Assembly: GCA_032334055.1 (NCBI GenBank)
Contig: JAUOZS010000001.1
Span: 1,152,501-1,216,500 of the forward strand
Length of the DNA stretch: 64,000 nt
Origin: Selenomonadales bacterium 4137-cl
Lineage (GTDB): Bacteria; Bacillota; Negativicutes; Sporomusales; UBA7701
Reading direction: 5' to 3'
Part shown: one piece after another, positions 7,911-15,623 of the stretch
How the letters are laid out: each line of letters begins with the position of its first letter
Numbering within the stretch: position 1 is the stretch's first letter
The notes under the pieces: generated by a model
Seen by the model: the letters and a program-made list of their open reading frames with translations, nothing else
Database searches by the model: none
Told to the model about the DNA's origin: nothing
Program-made: the position numbers and the translations under genes

Positions 7911-9702
7911 GAGTGTGTTGCAAAACCCATTGAAATCAAACCGGAGATTCCCTTGAAACCAGGGAAATCAAGGCCTGACGGCGAATTTACCTGTAGAGGT
8001 GAACGCCGTGTTAGGAAGCCAAGATAAACAGACCAGCTTATTGGATTTAGAAGCGTGGCTGGATGGTCCGCTGGTCGATCCCGATAGCATTTACGGACTG
8101 TTTGCCCGGTGGGGCGAGCGCCTCATCCGGGAAGAAGACTTTGCCGACCTGTACAGTGCCGTTGGCCGGCCTTCGGTTTCTCCGGCTCTGCTGTCGAAAG
8201 TGCTGTTGTTGATGTATCATGACAACGTTTCGGATCGGGAAGCGGAACAGCGCGCCCGCTATGACCTGCGCTGGAAAAAAGCGCTGGGTCTGGGCCTGAA
8301 CGAAACGGGCTTCGACCATACGGCCCTGTGCCGGTTTCGTACCCGGCTGCTGCTCAATAAGCAACAGAAGCTGGTTTTTGAACGATTTGTCCGCCTCGCC
8401 AAAGAAACGGGGATCTTGAAGGACCGGGGACTGCAGATTCTTGACTCCACCCAGGTGCTGGGAGCGGGCGCTCTCCAGGACACCTACACCTTAATTAAAA
8501 AGGCCATCCAGAAGATGTTCGCCGTAAGCAGTCATGCCGGCGGTACGGCACGGGACCGGTTGAACGCCCTTTCTTTGTCCTTGGATTACAGCCAAAACGG
8601 CAAGGAGAAGATCCGGTGGGATGATGCTGAAGCCAGAACCCAGCTCCTCCGCCAGTTGGTCGGCGACGGTCGCGCCATCTTGGATGCGCTCAAGGGGGCC
8701 GAATTGACGGCGGACGAAAAGACGGCCATGGAACTCCTGGGTAATGTCACCGAGCAGGATATTGTCACCGATGACACCGGTATCCATCTCAAACAGGGCG
8801 TGGCTCCTGACCGCATTCTTTCGGTAACGGACCCGGACATGAGGCACGGACACAAAACCTCAAGCGGCAGGTTCAACGGCCATAAGAGCCAGATTCTCAT
8901 GGACGAAGCCAGTGAACTTATTACCGGCATCGATATCACTGCCGGAAACCGGCCGGATGGCGAGTCGGTCGATCCCTTGTTGGCGGGAACCCTCGTCAAG
9001 CCTGGCAAGCTGCTCGGGGATACCGCGTACGGCACACTCGAAGCCCGCGATCAGATGGCTAAACATCAAGTAACGCCGGTGGCGCCGCTGCCAGGGGCTC
9101 ACGCCCCGAAGAAACGGTTTGGCAAACAGGACTTTACCATCGATTTTGGGCAAGGAATCTGCTGGTGTCCGGCGGGAGAAATCACGGCCACGGTCCGGCA
9201 TCGCAAGGGCGGCATTGATGTGTTTGTTTTCCCCAAAGCGACCTGCAACCGTTGTAAGTTCCGGGACCAGTGCACCCGTCACGGCAAGGGAAAGACGATT
9301 GAGCTGCATTCGCAGGAAGAGCGGCGGCGGGAGATTCTGGCCGAGATGGCCACAGAAGAATTCCGAACGCTGTACGTGAAGCGGGCCAAGGTGGAGCGAA
9401 AAGTGGCGCACCTGATTCGCAAAGGAATGCGTCAAGCCAGATATATAGGCAGAACCAAAACGCTCCTTCAGGTCGCGTTTACCGCAGCAGTGGTGAATAT
9501 CAAACGGCTCTATACACTTACCCGGGACCAAGTCTGCCCATCGGTCGGGCTCCCAGCGGTCCTGGTGGGTCAGTAAGGGCCATAGGGGATAGAATCAAAC
9601 GTTATTCTTTCCGGCATATCCCTAAATTGAGGTGACGGGCCGCCTTTTTAACCATGATGGGTACTCAATGGCCACAGTATACAGGGGTTTCGAAACACTC
9701 TC
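7911..9702 (+). mobile_element. IS1182-family insertion sequence with CTAG target duplication
   Basis: The element is 1792 bp. Its ends are imperfect inverted repeats (left GAGTGTGTTGCAAAACCC, right complement GAGAGTGTTTCGAAACCC, 15 of 18 matching). It is flanked on both sides by CTAG (7907-7910 and 9703-9706). It carries one transposase gene. Because the interrupted host frame can be rebuilt by excising it, the boundaries are well supported. Confidence 0.88.
7999..9576 (+). CDS. IS1182-family DDE transposase
   Basis: A 525-residue transposase. The N-terminal domain (RPSVSPALLSKVLLLMYHDN and DLRWKKALGLGLNE) is the family-specific region. The catalytic core begins around ILDSTQV (first Asp) and includes DPDMRHGHK and the LLGDTAYGT segment (second Asp). 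A Cys motif (CNRCKFRDQC) precedes the C-terminus. The length and uninterrupted frame suggest the element could still be active. The start could also be GTG 8008. Confidence 0.92.
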   Translation: MNAVLGSQDKQTSLLDLEAWLDGPLVDPDSIYGLFARWGERLIREEDFADLYSAVGRPSVSPALLSKVLLLMYHDNVSDREAEQRARYDLRWKKALGLGLNETGFDHTALCRFRTRLLLNKQQKLVFERFVRLAKETGILKDRGLQILDSTQVLGAGALQDTYTLIKKAIQKMFAVSSHAGGTARDRLNALSLSLDYSQNGKEKIRWDDAEARTQLLRQLVGDGRAILDALKGAELTADEKTAMELLGNVTEQDIVTDDTGIHLKQGVAPDRILSVTDPDMRHGHKTSSGRFNGHKSQILMDEASELITGIDITAGNRPDGESVDPLLAGTLVKPGKLLGDTAYGTLEARDQMAKHQVTPVAPLPGAHAPKKRFGKQDFTIDFGQGICWCPAGEITATVRHRKGGIDVFVFPKATCNRCKFRDQCTRHGKGKTIELHSQEERRREILAEMATEEFRTLYVKRAKVERKVAHLIRKGMRQARYIGRTKTLLQVAFTAAVVNIKRLYTLTRDQVCPSVGLPAVLVGQ

Positions 9703-9851
9703 CTAGGAGGGCGGTGAAGATTTCGGCGGTTATGTAATGGTACTCGTCCGGGTACCAGGTTGAGGTCAGGGTTGTTAGCCTGTCGGAGGCCAGCAGCAGT
9801 TCGCGCAGGGCGGGATCGCTGTCGACGGGGGGAGGGCAGGGAGGACGGACT

Positions 9852-9917
9852 TTAGTGCCCATTTCGCATCCCAATGGCGAACAGCAGGCCGCAGAATACC
9901 ACGTACCAATACATCAT
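9852..9917 (-). CDS. 21-residue hydrophobic micro-protein (putative)
   Basis: A very short frame (MMYWYVVFCGLLFAIGMRNGH) is preceded by a GGAAGGAG ribosome site 9 bases upstream. Its stop overlaps the start of the small gene broken by the IS. Overlap of stop and start suggests translational coupling of the pair. The peptide is almost entirely one membrane segment. The function is unknown, and it may be only a leader that permits translation of the next gene. Confidence 0.45.
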   Translation of the reverse strand: MMYWYVVFCGLLFAIGMRNGH

Positions 9918-10025
9918 AACCACCAACTCCTTCCGGCTTGTGTATTTATATTATCATTAATTTACAAAAATTACCATATATTCCAAATAAAAGTTTTTGT
10001 ATAAGGGATTTAAGGGGAAGACAAA

Positions 10026-10050
10026 CCCCCTTTGCCATTGGCAAAGGGGG
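10026..10050 (-). terminator. Hairpin terminator after the DNA glycosylase gene
   Basis: An 11-bp perfect stem, CCCCCTTTGCC / GGCAAAGGGGG, with a 3-base loop. It lies just downstream of the glycosylase stop on the minus strand. Confidence 0.7.
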
Positions 10051-10068
10051 TGACGGCGTGTCGGTCGA

Positions 10069-10683
10069 TTATTTATTTTCCAGGCTGCGCCACAGGTACC
10101 AACTGGCGATCGAACGCCATGGCCGCCAGGGGGCGGCGATGTTTTCCATGAGTTTGGCGCCGGGCAGGGCGTCGAGGGCGTAGGAGAGCATGAACGCTTT
10201 ACGTACGCCGTAGTCGCCAACGGGGAGGACATCGGGGCGATTGAGCGCGAAGATGAGGAACATGTGGGCGGTCCAGACGCCGATTCCTTTGACGCTTATT
10301 AGCTGGTCGATTATTTCCCCGTCGGGCATGGCGGCGAAGGCGGCGGGGGTGATGGCGTCGCGGCGGAAGCGGTCGGCCAGGTCGAGCATGTATTCGGCTT
10401 TGCGGCCGGAGAGGCCGAGTTCGCGCAGTTTTTCCGGCGGTGTGGCGGCAAGCTTGTCAGGTGTCGGCTCGCCGCCGTAGTAGGCTGTAAACCGGTCGTG
10501 GATGGCGTCGGCGGCTTTTACGGCGAGCTGTTGCGATACTATGGATTCGCAAAGGACGGCGAAGTAATCTTTTTTGGGGCGCAGGGCGCAGGGGCCGTAA
10601 GAGGAGATTATGGCGGCCAGGACGGGATCGCGCGCGGCCAGGTGGGTTTCGGCTTCGTGCCAGGGAGAGTGTTTTGTGGTCAT
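10069..10683 (-). CDS. DNA-3-methyladenine glycosylase II-type (HhH-GPD) enzyme
   Basis: A base-excision repair glycosylase of about 204 residues that removes alkylated bases. The HhH-GPD core is visible: IVSQQLAVKAADAI, then the helix-hairpin-helix LISVKGIGVWTAHMFLIFAL and VGDYGVRKAF, whose Asp is the catalytic residue of AlkA-type enzymes. It lacks the N-terminal domain of E. coli AlkA, as many bacterial homologues do. I prefer ATG 10683 (MTTKHS) over 10710, as a GAGG-type site precedes it. It stands alone with its own terminator. Confidence 0.88.
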   Translation of the reverse strand: MTTKHSPWHEAETHLAARDPVLAAIISSYGPCALRPKKDYFAVLCESIVSQQLAVKAADAIHDRFTAYYGGEPTPDKLAATPPEKLRELGLSGRKAEYMLDLADRFRRDAITPAAFAAMPDGEIIDQLISVKGIGVWTAHMFLIFALNRPDVLPVGDYGVRKAFMLSYALDALPGAKLMENIAAPWRPWRSIASWYLWRSLENK

Positions 10684-10885
10684 GGTATACCTCACTTTTT
10701 GCTTATCCACCTCTTATTATATACCAGTTATATACCAGACGGCCAGCCGGTCAAAGCGGCGGCGCAAGTTATTGTAAACATGACCTTGCCGGCGGATGGT
10801 GGAGACAGAGGGCGCTATTTCCGCTTTTTCGGCCGCCAGATGTCTTGAAAAGTGGCCGAAAGCATGGTAATATAAGATCTCGCAA

Positions 10886-10962
10886 GGCCCCGTGGTGTAG
10901 TGGTCTAACATGCCGCCCTGTCACGGCGGAGATCGACGGTTCAAATCCGTTCGGGGTCGCCA
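10886..10962 (+). tRNA. tRNA-Asp (GTC)
   Basis: A full cloverleaf with encoded CCA. The acceptor stem is GGCCCCG / CGGGGTC, the T-loop is GGTTCAAATCC and the anticodon loop is CTGTCAC. It is the first of a three-tRNA cluster. Confidence 0.97.
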
Positions 10963-10965
10963 TTT

Positions 10966-11040
10966 GCGGAAGTAGCTCAGTGGTAGAGCATCGCCTTGCC
11001 AAGGCGAGGGTCGCGAGTTCGAATCTCGTTTTCCGCTCCA
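10966..11040 (+). tRNA. tRNA-Gly (GCC)
   Basis: A cloverleaf with encoded CCA. The acceptor stem is GCGGAAG / TTTCCGC, the anticodon loop is TTGCCAA and the T-arm is GAGTTCGAATCTC. It lies 3 bases after tRNA-Asp. Confidence 0.97.
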
Positions 11041-11045
11041 TTCAT

Positions 11046-11121
11046 AGGGGTATAGCTCAATTGGTAGAGTAGCGGTCTCCAAAACCGTTGGTTGTGGGTT
11101 CAAGTCCTACTGCCCCTGCCA
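11046..11121 (+). tRNA. tRNA-Trp (CCA)
   Basis: A cloverleaf with encoded CCA. The acceptor stem is AGGGGTA / TGCCCCT, the anticodon loop is CTCCAAA and the T-arm is GGGTTCAAGTCC. It is the last tRNA before a strong terminator. Confidence 0.97.
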
Positions 11122-11131
11122 TGCCAGAAAG

Positions 11132-11175
11132 ACACGGAAAAGGCCCTCTGTTTATACAGAGGGCCTTTTCCGTGT
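11132..11175 (+). terminator. Terminator of the tRNA cluster
   Basis: A 20-bp perfect stem (ACACGGAAAAGGCCCTCTGT with its complement) around a TTAT loop. It starts 10 bases after tRNA-Trp. Confidence 0.88.
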
Positions 11176-11289
11176 TGTAGCTTACGTAGTGGCTACGACC
11201 TTTTTTGACGCACATGGAAGGCGCAGATGTTCGGCATAAATTTTTTTTATCGGCAAAAGCTAATGGGAACTGAGCTTGGAGGTATTAAT

Positions 11290-11916
11290 ATGGACGCTTT
11301 TTATCATTTAGTCAACGCCACGGTTATTTCGGCAAGCATTTCCTATTATCATTGGGTTACCAAGGAGTTGTTTTCTCCTGGCTGGCTGATCATCACTATC
11401 GTTCTTGCGATAGTTTGCGTATTGTCGATTGTATTGATTGATAAGAGCAGATTGAGGGAGATTATTTTGTTCGGTTTTCTGTTGGCATTCTTGTTCGGGT
11501 ATACCGACGTAATTGCAACAGAATATGGATTATGGGAATATAAAACCCGTGTTATTCCGGTGAAGTCGAGTGTTTTTCCTTTCTCGTACACTATGAACCC
11601 GATATTCCACGTTTTCGCTTATCAATACAGTGGCGACTGGCGGAGCTTTGCGGCTTTAAACACTATCGTAGCGGCTCTTTTTGCTTTCGTCGCGCATCCC
11701 CTTTTTGTTTGGGCGGATGCACTATGGCTTGGCAACTGGAACTATATCAATTCGTTTATCTATCTTGCAGCCGTACCTTTGGGTGTCAGGGCTTTTGTTA
11801 TTTGGCTTGCCGATGTCGAAGCTAAACACGCAGCGGGAAGTGGCCGGACTTCTTTGTTTACTGCGCTCAACCCGGCAATGAAGTTGCTTGGCGACGAAAA
11901 TGACAGGGAGAAATAA
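11290..11916 (+). CDS. CBO0543-like multi-pass membrane protein
   Basis: A 208-residue integral membrane protein with about five or six hydrophobic helices. ATG 11290 is chosen over the upstream start because a GGAGG site lies 8 bases before it. The YGLWEYKTRVIP segment and the SYTMNPIFHVFAYQY region resemble the clostridial CBO0543-type family, whose function is unknown. A smaller member of the same kind faces it on the other strand (11945-12400). Confidence 0.7.
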   Translation: MDAFYHLVNATVISASISYYHWVTKELFSPGWLIITIVLAIVCVLSIVLIDKSRLREIILFGFLLAFLFGYTDVIATEYGLWEYKTRVIPVKSSVFPFSYTMNPIFHVFAYQYSGDWRSFAALNTIVAALFAFVAHPLFVWADALWLGNWNYINSFIYLAAVPLGVRAFVIWLADVEAKHAAGSGRTSLFTALNPAMKLLGDENDREK

Positions 11917-11944
11917 CAGTATTTCGCTGTGGAGTGAACACGGT

Positions 11945-12400
11945 TTATAGGATTTTTTTCTGCCATAGATAGGCGAGAAAGGCGTAGATTGTAAATGCCG
12001 CCACATATGTCAAAGGGAGGTTCCAGTTTTTATATACCAAAAGGTGCGAGTAGTTTAAGGCCGCCCATTCCCAGGAGATGGTCAACCCCGATACGATGGC
12101 TATTACGACGGTATTGTAAAGAACGGACGGTTTAAGGAGGTATACAAGCATTATCGTCTTGGGAGGCATGCCAAGAAGGTCGTAAAGAAGTTCTGTCGCA
12201 GGCTTGCCGATCGTTGGCGAGGTAAAATCCCACGCTCCGAAGTGGAGGCCCAGCAGGTTGCCCGTAAAGGAAAGCCAAGAGCTGAAAATAAACAGATTTA
12301 GAAGCCGTCGCGCAGGCAAAGGTTTTCGCCAATAAAAAAATGCCGCAATGAGGGGGTGGATGAGCATATTGGCGGAGATGAGAACAATATCCATATTCAT
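11945..12400 (-). CDS. CBO0543-like membrane protein, short paralogue
   Basis: An integral membrane protein of about 151 residues with four predicted helices (LISANMLIHPLIAAFFYW, LLNLFIFSSWLSFTGN, TVVIAIVSGLTISWEW, LTYVAAFTIYAFLAYLW). I prefer the internal Met at 12400 (MNMDIVL), because the upstream part is Arg/Gly-rich and unlike a membrane protein start. It is convergent with the longer paralogue. The HFGAWDFTSP motif parallels the YGLWEYK motif of that protein. Function unknown. Confidence 0.65.
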   Translation of the reverse strand: MNMDIVLISANMLIHPLIAAFFYWRKPLPARRLLNLFIFSSWLSFTGNLLGLHFGAWDFTSPTIGKPATELLYDLLGMPPKTIMLVYLLKPSVLYNTVVIAIVSGLTISWEWAALNYSHLLVYKNWNLPLTYVAAFTIYAFLAYLWQKKIL

Positions 12401-12598
12401 GCGGCAGTCCCCCGTAATGCCGGCAATTCGCCGCGATAGAGGTCGCTCTATATTATAGCCCAAACCCGGAGCAGTATCCCCTACGGCCGCACCCGGTCGG
12501 TCATCTGGCGGAACTTTCTGGGAAGAAGCAGGATTATTTTGTCTGTAAAGGGAATATGTGGGTGTTGGCTTTTGTTTTATTTTAAGGAGGTTGTCCGT

Positions 12599-13666
12599 GT
12601 GAAGAAGGTATTGGCGCTTTTGTTTGTCCTGTTGATCGGCTTTAATTCAACAGCTTTGGCGAAGCTCGGCGATTTTATCAGAGAGAACATTCATACCCCG
12701 ATGTCGGTGGTCGTGTTCATGGATAAGAAGATTATTGCCGATGGCAGGGCTGTTACCGAAATGAGGGACGTGCTGAGAGAAAAGTTCCGGTATGCGAAAA
12801 GTATTGTAATATACGGGGACGACCAGGCAAAATCGCCGGAGTTCCTTGAGTTCAGCGACAAGATCAAGACGGACCCCGCAAACGAAAAGGAAATAAAATC
12901 GATAGATATCGGCGAGTTGGCCAAGTACGGGCGGGCGATAAATACTGATTATATGATTCTGGTAACGGTAGCCGACTGCAATGTGTACTGGAATTACTGG
13001 TCTGGGATCAGGGTGGACACGAGAGCGAGCGTTGCCGTTGTCGATGTGAATACGCAGCAATATATGACGTATATGAATTATTACAAGGAAGGCAGCGACG
13101 CGTTCTCAGCCGACGGCGCCAAAGCTCTGATCAAGAAGGTGGCTGCAGAGTTCAACTGGTCGCCTCCGGCCGAGAATCAGAACGCTGATAAAGAGGCAAA
13201 AGTTTTCGGGGAAAAGAAGCCTGCCGTGGTCGTGTTTTTGCCGGATGTCGTGCTTGAAAAGCCTGAGCTTGTGGAAAAGGTGAGGAAGGGTATCGCGGCA
13301 AAATTTCAGGCGAGCGATGTGCCGATCCATATCGACGACAGGAAGAAAGGCCCCGAGTTTCTGGAGTTCATCGGTAAGGTCGGAACTGACAGCGCGAAGC
13401 AGAAGACCTTTATCCTGAAAAAGGAGCGGCTGGTCGAGTATGGCAAGGTAGTGAACGCGAATCCGGTTACGGCGATCGTAATAAGCAATGTCGGCCCTGG
13501 TGACGACGATTTCAATTATCGTTTGAAGGAAGATATTTATGTCGTCGATACCGAGAGCGGCAAGTATCTTTCCAATGTCGTTTTTGATACGGTGGAGAAA
13601 AAGAAACGCCAGGAGGGAATAGAATTTCTGATGAATAAGCTGCAAGCCGAGTTTAGGCTGCCGTAA
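12599..13666 (+). CDS. Exported protein with two tandem homologous domains
   Basis: A 355-residue protein with a Sec signal peptide (MKKVLALLFVLLIGFNSTALA). The GTG at 12599 has AAGGAGG 8 bases upstream. The mature chain is an internal duplication. The first copy contains VVVFMDKKIIADG and SPEFLEFSDKIKTD, and the second contains VVVFLPDVVLEKP and GPEFLEFIGKVGTD. Each copy is about 170 residues. I do not recognise the family. The repeat resembles small periplasmic alpha/beta domains, but no catalytic residues are evident. Confidence 0.65.
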   Translation: MKKVLALLFVLLIGFNSTALAKLGDFIRENIHTPMSVVVFMDKKIIADGRAVTEMRDVLREKFRYAKSIVIYGDDQAKSPEFLEFSDKIKTDPANEKEIKSIDIGELAKYGRAINTDYMILVTVADCNVYWNYWSGIRVDTRASVAVVDVNTQQYMTYMNYYKEGSDAFSADGAKALIKKVAAEFNWSPPAENQNADKEAKVFGEKKPAVVVFLPDVVLEKPELVEKVRKGIAAKFQASDVPIHIDDRKKGPEFLEFIGKVGTDSAKQKTFILKKERLVEYGKVVNANPVTAIVISNVGPGDDDFNYRLKEDIYVVDTESGKYLSNVVFDTVEKKKRQEGIEFLMNKLQAEFRLP

Positions 13667-13791
13667 CGGTTGCCGGCGGTGTGCTGAATGTGTTTTTTGC
13701 GAAGCTCTCTGGTCAATGAACTGAACCCGAAAAAACGGACATTGAGCAAAAAAGCCTCCTGTTGTAGGATAACTACGATAGGAGGTTTTGT

Positions 13792-14088
13792 ATGTCACGG
13801 AAATGGACAGATATGCAATCGGCTGAGCGGATTATCCTGCAAATGCGACAAGATGGAAGAACCAGGCGGGAGATAGCAGATGCCTTGGGTCTTGAAAAAG
13901 TACAAATCAAGAACTGGATTAACCGGTACAATCGGAGACAGACCACCCTTCCGGCATCCCCCAAGAAGAAAGGCCGCCCCAGAAAAAGCCCGATAACTGC
14001 ACACCACGCGATGGAGCTGCGGATACGGGAACTTGAAAGAGAAGTGGAACTATACCGGTCTTTTCTTCACGCTGCTGGAAGGATGTGA
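13792..14088 (+). CDS. IS3-family transposase OrfA (HTH subunit)
   Basis: A 98-residue protein with an N-terminal helix-turn-helix (SAERIILQMRQDGRTRREIADALGL) for end binding. The C-terminal part (MELRIRELEREVELYRSFL) is a leucine-zipper-like coiled coil. It overlaps orfB by 4 bases. Confidence 0.9.
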   Translation: MSRKWTDMQSAERIILQMRQDGRTRREIADALGLEKVQIKNWINRYNRRQTTLPASPKKKGRPRKSPITAHHAMELRIRELEREVELYRSFLHAAGRM

Positions 14089-14939
14089 GAGCACAGGTTA
14101 AGTACATAGCCATAGCGCAAAATGCCGGCAAGCATCCGGTTGCGGTCATGTGTAATTTCTTTGAGGTATCAAGAAGCGGCTACTACGCGTATCTCAAACG
14201 GAAAGACCGGTCATCCGCCGAGGAGAAGTTGGCCGCCTTGATTCAAAAATGCCAGCGGCAGACTAATGGAACTTACGGTTATAGGCGTGTGGGGATATGG
14301 CTTGAGAGGCGAGGCATTAAGAAAAACCATAAGGCGGTGCTGCGCATCATGAACAAGTACGGGTTGCTGGCGCAAATCCGGCGCAGAAAAAAGTACCGGC
14401 AGATGAGCGGTCAACTGCACCGGTATCCGAATATCCTCGGCCGCGATTTCACAGCCATCAAACCTAATCAGAAATGGGTAACGGATGTTTCCTATATCCA
14501 GACGCCGCAGGGAACCTTGTATCTATCCATGATTCGCGACCTGTTTGACAACAGTATTGTCGCCTACCAGACTGGAACCGAGCAGTCGGTCAACCTGGTT
14601 CTGCGAACCGTTCGGCAAGCCAAGGCAAAAGAAGCGGTCACTGCAGAGTTGCACCTCCACAGTGACCAGGGGTTTCAATACACTTCCCAGGCATATTTCA
14701 CCCTAACTCAAAATTACGGCATTACTCCGTCCATGTCAAGGCGGGGAAACTGCTATGACAACGCGCCGGCAGAAAACTTCTTCAGCATCCTTAAGACCGA
14801 GTGTATCCGGCGGCATAAGCCAAAGACGGTCGATCAGGCGCGTCAGCTTATTGATAACTACATTTTTTTCTACAACCACGAGCGTATTCAACTCAAAACA
14901 AAACTGACGCCGCTCGAAAAACGACGCCAGTTTGCGTAA
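14085..14939 (+). CDS. IS3-family transposase OrfB (integrase core)
   Basis: A 284-residue rve-type integrase with an intact DDE triad: Asp134 (WVTDVSYI), Asp194 (HSDQGFQYTS) and Glu230 (NAPAENFF). The 35-residue D-E spacing is normal. An HTH_21 segment (GTYGYRRVGIWLERRG) precedes the core. The frame is open, so the element may be functional if OrfAB fusion or coupled translation occurs. Confidence 0.93.
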   Translation: MRAQVKYIAIAQNAGKHPVAVMCNFFEVSRSGYYAYLKRKDRSSAEEKLAALIQKCQRQTNGTYGYRRVGIWLERRGIKKNHKAVLRIMNKYGLLAQIRRRKKYRQMSGQLHRYPNILGRDFTAIKPNQKWVTDVSYIQTPQGTLYLSMIRDLFDNSIVAYQTGTEQSVNLVLRTVRQAKAKEAVTAELHLHSDQGFQYTSQAYFTLTQNYGITPSMSRRGNCYDNAPAENFFSILKTECIRRHKPKTVDQARQLIDNYIFFYNHERIQLKTKLTPLEKRRQFA

Positions 14940-15100
14940 TCTCATCTAATCCTACGATAGGGCTTTTTATCTGTGTCCATTGGCCGGGGTTCAGTGCACA
15001 ATGCAGAGGGCTTTTCGTTTTGTTATGGAGGCGTTGGCCGCTACGAGAAAAGGAAGAGTTGGGATGTTTTGGGGGAGGAAGGGAATAATAATATTATCTG

Positions 15101-15129
15101 TTGTAAATATATGTAAATTATGATACAAT
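15101..15129 (+). promoter_or_regulatory. Sigma-A-type promoter
   Basis: TTGTAA and TACAAT are separated by exactly 17 bases, upstream of the two small membrane protein genes. Confidence 0.65.
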
Positions 15130-15160
15130 TTGGAAAAAGACAGCAAGGAATGAGTGCGGG

Positions 15161-15376
15161 ATGCTTGATTATTTATATGCGGAGCTGTTGAGGTGGTGGA
15201 CGGGGCTGTCCTTGAAGGCGACCGGCGAGGCGCTGCTTTATGCGATTGTCGCCGCGGCGCTCGTGGCGGGAGGGTATGCCTGGTTTGTTTCGCGTCGCAG
15301 GCATGGCCGCGTTAACCAGATGAGGGTTGCGCCGTTTCGTTATTTTCGGCTGCGCGCACGCGAGCGCAGGCATTGA
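15161..15376 (+). CDS. Small single-helix membrane protein
   Basis: A 71-residue protein with one strong membrane segment (ALLYAIVAAALVAGGYAWFV) followed by an Arg-rich cytoplasmic tail. It shares a promoter and terminator with the next small membrane protein. No family is recognised. Confidence 0.55.
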   Translation: MLDYLYAELLRWWTGLSLKATGEALLYAIVAAALVAGGYAWFVSRRRHGRVNQMRVAPFRYFRLRARERRH

Positions 15377-15392
15377 GACGAGGGGGATCGCT

Positions 15393-15569
15393 GTGACGGA
15401 TGCCGAGTTTCTCAGGGTGTTTTCGGCCGGGGTGGGAACAGGCTTTCTTCTGGGGATTGTCGTGGCGGGTTATGTCGCTCTGGGTTATCGGGAAAGGCGG
15501 CCCGGGGCGGCTGATAACACGATGAGGCGCCTTTACGGCGCCTGGCGCAGAAAGCGCCGTTTGACTTAG
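15393..15569 (+). CDS. Small membrane protein with basic tail
   Basis: A 58-residue protein with one membrane segment (GVGTGFLLGIVVAGYVALGY) and an Arg/Lys-rich C-terminus. GTG 15393 follows a GAGGGGG site. It has the same architecture as the preceding gene, and its stop lies inside the terminator stem. Function unknown. Confidence 0.55.
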   Translation: MTDAEFLRVFSAGVGTGFLLGIVVAGYVALGYRERRPGAADNTMRRLYGAWRRKRRLT

Positions 15570-15597
15570 CAGGCCGTGAGGGCCTGCTAAGTTTTTC
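15565..15597 (+). terminator. Rho-independent terminator
   Basis: An 11-bp perfect stem, CTTAGCAGGCC / GGCCTGCTAAG, with a 5-base loop and five T. Confidence 0.88.
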
Positions 15598-15623
15598 TCT
15601 AAGCCGCGAGGGAGAGCGAGGTT

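Larger units (their letters stand above)
7866..9862 (-). pseudogene. Small gene split by the IS1182-type element
   Basis: On the minus strand a short reading frame starts at 9862 (MGTKVRPPCPPPVDS) and runs to EIFTALL, where the CTAG target site occurs. Removing the element and one CTAG joins this exactly in frame to the left flank. The left flank then reads DLQIAARKLPASR and stops at 7866-7868. The restored product is about 67 residues. As it stands, the reading frame runs into the element and ends at 9665 with a foreign tail. No family is recognised. Confidence 0.75.
13717..14998 (+). mobile_element. IS3-family insertion sequence with CAA target duplication
   Basis: A 1282-bp element. Its ends are related inverted repeats (left TGAACTGAACCC, right complement TGCACTGAACCC, then GGACA in both). 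It is flanked by CAA on each side (13714-13716 and 14999-15001). It carries two overlapping frames, orfA and orfB, in the usual IS3 arrangement. It sits just after the two-repeat exported protein gene and does not visibly break a gene. Confidence 0.9.

Noticed and set aside
14085..14939. IS3 orfB as a frameshifted pseudogene.
   Set aside because: Two overlapping frames are the normal IS3 arrangement, and the DDE core is complete.
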